Shown here piece by piece: positions 9,999 through 14,529 of a stretch of DNA of 14,529 bases. How positions within the stretch are numbered: position 1 is the first letter of the stretch; the number at the start of each line of letters is the position of its first letter. The notes beneath the pieces were generated by a model, which searched no databases, was not told the DNA's origin, and worked only from the letters and a program-made list of their open reading frames with translations. This stretch comes from Smittium culicis (Eukaryota > Kickxellomycota > Harpellomycetes > Harpellales > Legeriomycetaceae), in the NCBI GenBank assembly GCA_001970855.1, contig LSSN01005452.1, positions 1-14,529 of the forward strand, read 5' to 3'. Position numbers and translations under genes: made by a program.

Positions 9999-10188
9999 AC
10001 TTTGCTGGGAAGGCAGATTGTATTTCATCTACCAAGCTTAGAAAACTGAATTTGATAAAAAAAATATATTGTGAAAATCTCTAACTTATTGGTTTGTTGA
10101 ATTTTAGATACAAATAACAGGCTTCCTTATAAACTACAAACGAGAAAACTATTTTCGTTTTTTTTATAGATTGTTGAACTGGAAAGGG
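9999..10188 (-). mobile_element. MITE E11 (about 190 bp, decayed)
   Basis: Right end is clear: GAACTGGAAAGGG followed by TTTA (10189-10192). The left end is eroded but alignable: CTTTGCTGGGAAGGCAGATTG then CATCTACCAAGC, matching the CCCTTTC-GAGCGGTAGACTG and GATCTACCAA blocks of other minus copies. Preceded by TTAC rather than TTAA. The exact left boundary is uncertain by a few bases. Confidence 0.62.
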
Positions 10189-10214
10189 TTTAAGATCCTT
10201 ATCTCAAAAAAGTT

Positions 10215-10248
10215 CCCCCGAATGCTATCTCTCCAGAAACGGAGGGGG
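10215..10248. repeat. C-run/G-run inverted pair in AT-rich DNA
   Basis: CCCCC at 10215-10219 can pair with GGGGG at 10244-10248, and inside them CTCC (10231-10234) faces GGAG (10241-10244). Such G/C runs are rare elsewhere in the window. No function is evident. Confidence 0.4.
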
Positions 10249-10296
10249 TTTACACGTTTGTATTATTTACTAGTTCAGATTAGATAATATCATTAA

Positions 10297-10672
10297 CCTT
10301 TTTTTGTCCAGCATAATAAACAACATAATATTTATTATTTATAGTTTATATTTGGGATAATGTTAGAAAAAGAGGAACCATCATTCTTCGAAATTCTATT
10401 TGTTTATGTGAATTAGGTAAACCTATTGGATATATCATTTAATTTATTCGATATAGTTTTCAAATAGACTATGGAATTTAAACTAACTACTATGAGTAGG
10501 AAAATTTTAATGGTATAAGTTCCGCACTTTCAAATGATCTCCCATTAAATTAATTTCTAGCATCTAATTACAATATATCAATTTATGAATGAATCTCGCA
10601 TTTTAATTAATTTTATTGAATGTATTAGGTTATTCTTGAATTGTCAAAAATAGTCTATCTCTCGTTAAAGGG
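10297..10672 (+). mobile_element. MITE E12 carrying a foreign insert (376 bp)
   Basis: Left end CCTTTTTTTGTCCAGCATAA after TTAA (10293-10296). The right end, from about 10552, follows subfamily A closely (TTACAATATATCAATTTATG ... TCAAAAATAGTCTATCTC ... TTAAAGGG) and is followed by TCAA (10673-10676). The total is twice the canonical length, so about 188 bp of extra sequence lies in the middle, between roughly 10345 and 10550. That extra sequence contains the Merlin-like fragment listed separately and no second pair of MITE ends. Confidence 0.6.
10372..10545 (+). pseudogene. Second Merlin/IS1595-like transposase fragment, inside MITE E12
   Basis: This aligns with the relic at 9165 in DNA and in reading frame. 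Both read LRNSI (from 10386 here, from 9183 there), then LGK-x-IG, then a GTAGGAAAA block (10496-10504) and AAT-x-ATCTCC at the same distance (about 143 versus 148 bp from the first block). One frame also gives WYKFR from 10511, like the W-x-x-F-x-R segment after the helix-turn-helix of IS1595-type transposases. It has in-frame stops and only the N-terminal third of such a protein is represented. Confidence 0.48.
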
Positions 10673-10714
10673 TCAAATTTGTTAGGCGATTTATACGATG
10701 AAATTTCATAATAA

Positions 10715-10902
10715 TCTCTTCTTGGGAATAAAATTTTTTTAAAAAACTAACTGTAGCTAAATGCGTTCAATATAAATAATTTAATTCTGAGACTGATTTA
10801 TGTATTGGATTTTTGAAGAGCAGCATATAATAGTAATTTCATCTATAAATCATAGCCGAATCAAAAATTTCATTTTCCTAATAAGCGTCGTGCGAGAAAG
10901 AG
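10715..10902 (-). mobile_element. MITE E13 (about 188 bp, heavily decayed)
   Basis: Recognised from its right half: AATCATAGCCGAATCAAAAA, CATTTTCCTAATAAGCG, then TGCGAGAAAGAG followed by CTAG, parallel to the right ends of E8 and E16. Interior blocks GTAGCTAAATGCGTTCAATA and TAATTTAATTC also match in order. The left end, near CTCTTCTTGGGAATAAAA, is poorly preserved and its position is inferred from the canonical length. Confidence 0.5.
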
Positions 10903-11242
10903 CTAGAATATAAAAATAAAGCTAACGATTTGTATCAAGTAATTTAGTATTAAATCTCATTCTAAGTGATCTCTCATATATACTACTGCGGTTTTCTATA
11001 TCAAAATCTATTTTTTGGTGTTATTCTATTGTGGTTATAACTTAAAAAATGGTAACAAATTTCAATATTAAAACATATTTTATTGGATACTATTTCTAGG
11101 AGAAGGTCTTTTTCAATATAAATTTTCCAAATAGCTTTACTTATAAGTCACATTAGAGAAAAAGGTCAATTAGAAATAATGGCGCAACCAATAATTTTAA
11201 TAAATTCATATTGGCTAATAAAATACCAAGGAAAAAAAGTTC

Positions 11243-11260
11243 AGAATCTTTCGAGATTCT
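11243..11260. repeat. Perfect 7-bp hairpin with TTCG loop
   Basis: AGAATCT (11243-11249), TTCG, AGATTCT (11254-11260). As RNA this would be a stem closed by a UUCG tetraloop. It stands alone, with no T-run that would make a terminator call reasonable, and may be chance. Confidence 0.4.
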
Positions 11261-11348
11261 CGCACATATGGTCATTCCCTTTGCAATCAAATGTTTGTAA
11301 TAGTTTAGAATTTGAATTTATAATTCATACTAAATTTATGATATTTGG

Positions 11349-11465
11349 ATGACTAAAGAGCAATTATTAGTCAAAAATTTAGGTAAGGAAAAAAAAGGTA
11401 ATACACAAATCGCCTGTAAAATTGGTGAATATCGGAATAAACTGACAGAATTGTTATTTTACTGA
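11349..11465 (+). pseudogene. Short helix-turn-helix-like reading frame, possible transposase N-terminus remnant
   Basis: A 38-codon frame from ATG at 11349 to TGA at 11463. It starts MTKEQLLVKNLGKEK and continues GNTQIACKIGEYRNKLTELL. The pattern (helix ending L-x-K-E-x-K, then T-Q-I-A-x-K-I-G, then R-N-K-L) is like the N-terminal homeodomain-like helix-turn-helix of Tc1/mariner-type transposases and related DNA-binding proteins, with the I-A pair and the following G at typical spacing. The frame ends far too early for such a protein, and decayed MITE E14 begins 60 bp downstream. It could also be a chance frame; no catalytic domain was found. Confidence 0.33.
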
Positions 11466-11524
11466 AAGAATAGAAAATTACTAAAGCATTCGCATTATTT
11501 TTTATAGGCAAACTAAGTATTCAA

Positions 11525-11716
11525 CCATATCCCGAGAGATAGAGTAATTTTAATCTGCAGAAAGTGTCCTACTGAATTTCCCACAAATAATTTGATTCCT
11601 AGCCTAGTTCAATTACTGGTTTGTTATTAAATAGCAAATAATCAAATATAAAAATTTAATTAATCAGCAAATCAGATAACTCGGGTTTTTTTTATAGAGT
11701 ACTCAACAATAAAATT
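11525..11716 (-). mobile_element. MITE E14 (192 bp, heavily decayed)
   Basis: Left end CCATATCCCGAGAGATAGAG after TCAA (11521-11524), matching the CCCTTTC-CGAGCGGTAGAC end. Interior blocks TTGATTCCTAGCC, AGCAAATAATCAAATATAAA and TTTTATAGAGTACTCAACAA follow the subfamily A order. Right end AAAATT followed by TTAG (11717-11720). Confidence 0.6.
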
Positions 11717-11743
11717 TTAGAGAAATATAAATTACACATTTAA

Positions 11744-11926
11744 CCCTTTACCAGGTGGTAGACAGTTTATGGTCAACAAGATGTAGCCAATCATTCTGAA
11801 TAAAAGTAATATTGTCCCGAATTCGCGTATATGCTGGATTGTTGTAAATTATCAGAAAATAATAAGGCAACTTACAAGACTTGCAAATCAACAAATCCAA
11901 TTTTTATAGTGCTAAATGGGAAAGAG
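11744..11926 (-). mobile_element. MITE E15 (183 bp)
   Basis: Left end CCCTTTACCAGGTGGTAGAC after TTAA (11740-11743). Right end GCTAAATGGGAAAGAG followed by CTCT (11927-11930), so the right target copy has been lost or mutated. Interior follows subfamily A (GGTCAACAAGATGTAGCCAA, ATCAGAAAATAATAAGG). Confidence 0.74.
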
Positions 11927-11943
11927 CTCTCGATCTAAATTAA

Positions 11944-12131
11944 TCCTTGCCCGTGCGGTAGACTGTTTTTGATCTACCAAATATGGCCAACTATCTTATA
12001 CAAAAATAGTTTAATTCCATGGCTTTAAGAAGTGTAGGTATACTGTAAAGTAACAGCAAATAGTTAACCAGATTTAAATCAAAAACGAATCAATAAATTT
12101 AATTTTATAAAGAGTGTTGGATGGGAAAGGG
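11944..12131 (-). mobile_element. piggyBac-type MITE E16 (188 bp)
   Basis: Left end TCCTTGCCCGTGCGGTAGAC after TTAA (11940-11943), right end GTTGGATGGGAAAGGG followed by TTAA (12132-12135). It has a perfect copy of the subterminal hairpin: GGTAGA at 11957-11962 pairs with TCTACC at 11973-11978. It is the last element of the cluster, 850 bp upstream of the gene at 12982. Confidence 0.82.
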
Positions 12132-12135
12132 TTAA

Positions 12136-12981
12136 TAATGCTAATTAAATTACAATTATAAACTTGAAAAAAATCAGCGCGTATTTTGATATTTCAATAA
12201 TTTGCCTACCAATACCAGATACAAAGAGATCATAGACAACTTTAAATTTATCTACCAGAAAAATAGCCAGAAGTAAACTAAAAATAAATTTATTAGGAAC
12301 AAAAGCCAGTCATAGCTATCGTCGAATTCGTAATTTAATAAAATTTACATAATTCAATTCTCAAATCCCTTTTGTTCGAGTTATTTATCTTTAATTTGTA
12401 GAGTCATAACGTAAATATAACAGTATGCATATATTTATTTTCAACCAAGTAGCCTCTAAAATAAAATATAATTACAAATGTCGAATTTTTTATACGCCTC
12501 ATTCTTAATAAATTGGCTTAAGATTTTAAAATCTTTATATCCGAGGCTTAATATTCGTATTTTTAAATCGCTCTTTTATGATGCCAGCTTAATTTTCATT
12601 TTCATTTTCATTTTCATTTTCATTATCACTTCTCAAAGTGTTGTTAGAAAAAATAGCACTTGTGTGCTAAGACTTGGCGCTGTATAACATTTCCCTCATT
12701 TTATTCAAAAGGACTAGAGTTATACTTATTTATTTGTTTTCTGATAATAATTTATCTCAGCACTTCAATTTCATTCTTCATCGTATCTATATTTATCTCA
12801 CTTTTAAATTAACTATATTTATCACATTCTTGGTATTAACTTTGTAAATCTTCTATTTATATACTATTACATTTAAATGAACTAATACATACTAAAAATA
12901 AATCAGAGATACCAACACTCTCTTATATTTGTAAAATACTCCTAATTAAGCTGTTCCTCATATACATATCAAACATTTAAA
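12136..12981. other. Upstream region of the gene at 12982
   Basis: AT-rich DNA without a supportable gene. It must hold the promoter and 5' leader of the downstream gene, but I see no motif strong enough to call. The base before the start codon region reads TTTAAAATG, an A-rich context common at eukaryotic starts in AT-rich genomes. A 69-codon frame at 12478-12687 (+) owes its length partly to the hexamer repeat at 12592-12624 and is not supported as a gene. Confidence 0.5.
12592..12624. repeat. Hexamer microsatellite (ATTTTC), 5.5 copies
   Basis: Five perfect copies plus three bases of the hexamer ATTTTC. In the frame of 12478-12687 it reads as alternating Phe-Ile, which mimics a membrane segment. 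A repeat this perfect is likely to vary in length between strains. Confidence 0.85.
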
Positions 12982-14529
12982 ATGAGGAAAAGCATTAGAT
13001 CTGTAAGAGAAATGGAGGTGGGCGGCGACAAGCTAACAGATTCTGACGCTGAAATAGAAAGAATGCCAACTGATTTATCAACCAGATTAGAAGAAATAAA
13101 CTATAAAAAACCGCAGGTTATTCAAACAAAATACTTTAACGATTCGAAATCAGATCACGAAACAAGTAATTCATCGCCCTTAAATTCTTTGAAAATTTCA
13201 ATTCCAAATAAAATAGAAAATATTCCCGGATTAGTTGGAAATAATAATGCCAAAGAAGATTGTAGGTCATTTAAAGAAATAAAAAATGATGAACAAGAAA
13301 CATATCAAAAGAGATCTTTATCTTTTTCGACAGCAGAGAACTATGTTATTTCTCCTAAGGCAGAATCTATTCTAAAAAAAAATACCTCGAGCTATTACGA
13401 CAAAGAATTTGAATTGAGCGGCAATGAAACATTGTTCTACAATTTAAAAAACATACCTAAAAGCATTCATCAAACCAAATTAAACCTAAAATATAATAAA
13501 CAGGAAATGCCGCCAATAAAAACTAATTTGAAAGGAGTAAATGTAAAAAATAATCAAAGATCAAAATCTGCTATCAACTATCAACAAATAAGAATTTTTA
13601 AAAGCCCAAAAGTGAGCTCGGATTTCGAAAGTAAAGTTGCTGAATTTATGCTAAATATTCCAAATAAAACAGTATGCTTTAATCGTATTGATAGAAATAC
13701 TATAGCATCTGCTTACCCGAGCAATTATAATACGCATTTCGGAGATACTAACAGGCGTATCAAGCATTCGCCGAGTCTTGATTTGAAAAAAATTGTAAAA
13801 GGGTACGATAGAAAATCAGTACCATTAAGAAACATCGAAACGAATACGAAATCTCAGGCCAAATTAACTAGCCAGCTTCTGATAGATAATACAAATAGTA
13901 CAAACTCTAGATTAAAAAGTGAAAAAAACCAGATGTCAAAAAATCAACTAATGATACCAAACACAAACACTTCTTCTAATCATTTTAATGATAAAATAGA
14001 AAATTCGAAAAATATTAAAGAGTTACGGTATGACTCTGATACCGTATTAAGTTCAAATATAGTAGACTCCAACATAAAGATAGCACACAAAAAAACATAT
14101 CCAGGAAATCAAAAAGGAATTTCTTTTGAAAGGCGTTTGAGTAAATCTGGAGCTGGTGCTGGAACTAAACTAAAAAAAAAGATTGAAGCAAAAGTTGTTT
14201 CTGGGGTAGTGTTCGATGCCGCGCCTATGAATGGCGCCATTGATGCTCTTGGCCTAGATTCGTCGTCGAAATCCTCCTGTGAAAATTTGGCCACCCCTGT
14301 TGAAGAGAAAAATATCGAATCTTCTATAAATAAAATTGCTGAGGTTCATAACCTTAACGAAAGAAAACGGTCTGTCACTCTAGAAGATAAAATCGTAAGT
14401 GAAAATTTAAGCCGTTTTAATAGCAGAGACAGCTCCTCATCAAGATCTCCAGAAACTGAAAGCGAATCCACGAACATTAAACCGTTTTATGATCTTTCTA
14501 AAATAAAAAAAACCAGACTGGTTAGAGAA
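12982..14529 (+). CDS. Large polar, probably disordered protein of unknown family; 3' end beyond window
   Basis: 516 codons without a stop, in DNA where other frames close every few dozen codons; this alone makes it a gene. The ATG at 12982 is the first in frame after a stop at 12946-12948; the next Met is codon 11. The sequence is clearly less AT-rich than its surroundings. The protein is rich in Ser, Asn, Lys and Glu, with no signal peptide, membrane segment or domain I recognise. Local features: KRSLS (110-114), RSKS (193-196), RRLS (384-387) and RKRS (461-464), which resemble targets of basophilic Ser/Thr kinases; a basic patch KLKKK (396-400) before the only hydrophobic stretch (VVSGVVFDAA, 405-414); a Ser-rich run RDSSSSRS (482-489). 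A regulatory or scaffold role is possible but is only a guess; a folded domain may lie beyond the edge. An antisense frame at 14109-14294 is a shadow. Confidence 0.85.
   Translation, partial: MRKSIRSVREMEVGGDKLTDSDAEIERMPTDLSTRLEEINYKKPQVIQTKYFNDSKSDHETSNSSPLNSLKISIPNKIENIPGLVGNNNAKEDCRSFKEIKNDEQETYQKRSLSFSTAENYVISPKAESILKKNTSSYYDKEFELSGNETLFYNLKNIPKSIHQTKLNLKYNKQEMPPIKTNLKGVNVKNNQRSKSAINYQQIRIFKSPKVSSDFESKVAEFMLNIPNKTVCFNRIDRNTIASAYPSNYNTHFGDTNRRIKHSPSLDLKKIVKGYDRKSVPLRNIETNTKSQAKLTSQLLIDNTNSTNSRLKSEKNQMSKNQLMIPNTNTSSNHFNDKIENSKNIKELRYDSDTVLSSNIVDSNIKIAHKKTYPGNQKGISFERRLSKSGAGAGTKLKKKIEAKVVSGVVFDAAPMNGAIDALGLDSSSKSSCENLATPVEEKNIESSINKIAEVHNLNERKRSVTLEDKIVSENLSRFNSRDSSSSRSPETESESTNIKPFYDLSKIKKTRLVRE

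Larger units (their letters stand above)
10907..11520. other. Spacer with possible decayed coding DNA
   Basis: No intact gene. A 57-codon frame at 11179-11352 (+) and the HTH-like frame at 11349-11465 overlap by four bases (ATGA). The first has no recognisable domain and is probably chance or relic. A perfect hairpin lies at 11243-11260. Confidence 0.45.

Noticed and set aside
11243..11260. Rho-independent terminator
   Set aside because: The hairpin lacks a following T-run and the sequence is eukaryotic in character.
11179..11352. 57-codon frame overlapping the HTH-like frame by ATGA
   Set aside because: No recognisable domain; the ATGA overlap looks like translational coupling but is not meaningful in decayed eukaryotic intergenic DNA.
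5906..12131. CRISPR array or tandem satellite
   Set aside because: Repeats are about 188 bp, occur in both orientations at irregular spacing, and are flanked by TTAA, which fits transposons and not arrays.
12478..12687. 69-codon frame with an Phe-Ile-rich apparent membrane segment
   Set aside because: The hydrophobic run is the translation of the ATTTTC microsatellite; the rest shows no recognisable feature. A small membrane protein cannot be fully excluded.
12920..12981. TATA box or CCC/GGG start motif upstream of the gene
   Set aside because: TATA-like strings are everywhere in such AT-rich DNA, and no CCC or GGG element is placed convincingly before the start.
14109..14294. 61-codon minus-strand frame
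   Set aside because: It is antisense to the long reading frame that is clearly the real gene.

Overview
The window looks like nuclear DNA of a very AT-rich eukaryote. Non-coding DNA is almost all A and T, prokaryote-style operons and ribosome binding sites are absent, and one long open reading frame encodes a low-complexity Ser/Asn/Lys-rich protein of eukaryotic type. Remains of Merlin/IS1595-type (ISXO2-like) transposase together with piggyBac-type TTAA elements would suit a microsporidian with expanded intergenic DNA, but other AT-rich parasites or small invertebrates (for example an orthonectid) fit too. The lineage is an inference, not a reading.

Layout. Bases 1-4278 are extremely AT-rich with no supportable gene. 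A small GC-richer island at about 4279-4440 holds a possible minus-strand remnant of a MULE-like transposase. Bases 4450-5900 are again empty. From 5906 to 12131 the sequence is dominated by a family of short TTAA-flanked elements (canonical length 188 bp, ends CCCTTTC...GAAAGGG). I count 16 copies in both orientations, covering about half of that 6.2 kb. They are named E1-E16 here. One copy is nested in another (E8 in E7), three stand head to tail sharing single TTAA junctions (E2-E3-E4), and two (E3, E9) form a diverged subfamily. The ends and target site point to piggyBac-superfamily MITEs. No piggyBac transposase is present, so they would have depended on an enzyme encoded elsewhere.

Among the MITEs are remains of coding transposons. 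A decayed Merlin/IS1595-like transposase lies at about 9165-9980 (+) and is split by MITE E10. A second fragment of the same family sits inside MITE E12. A short helix-turn-helix-like reading frame lies at 11349-11465. The order of events can partly be read: Merlin copies decayed and were hit by MITEs, and MITEs also landed in MITEs.

The only convincing gene starts at 12982 (+) and runs off the right edge: 516 codons without a stop. It encodes a basic, polar, probably disordered protein with several sites resembling basophilic-kinase targets. I do not recognise its family.
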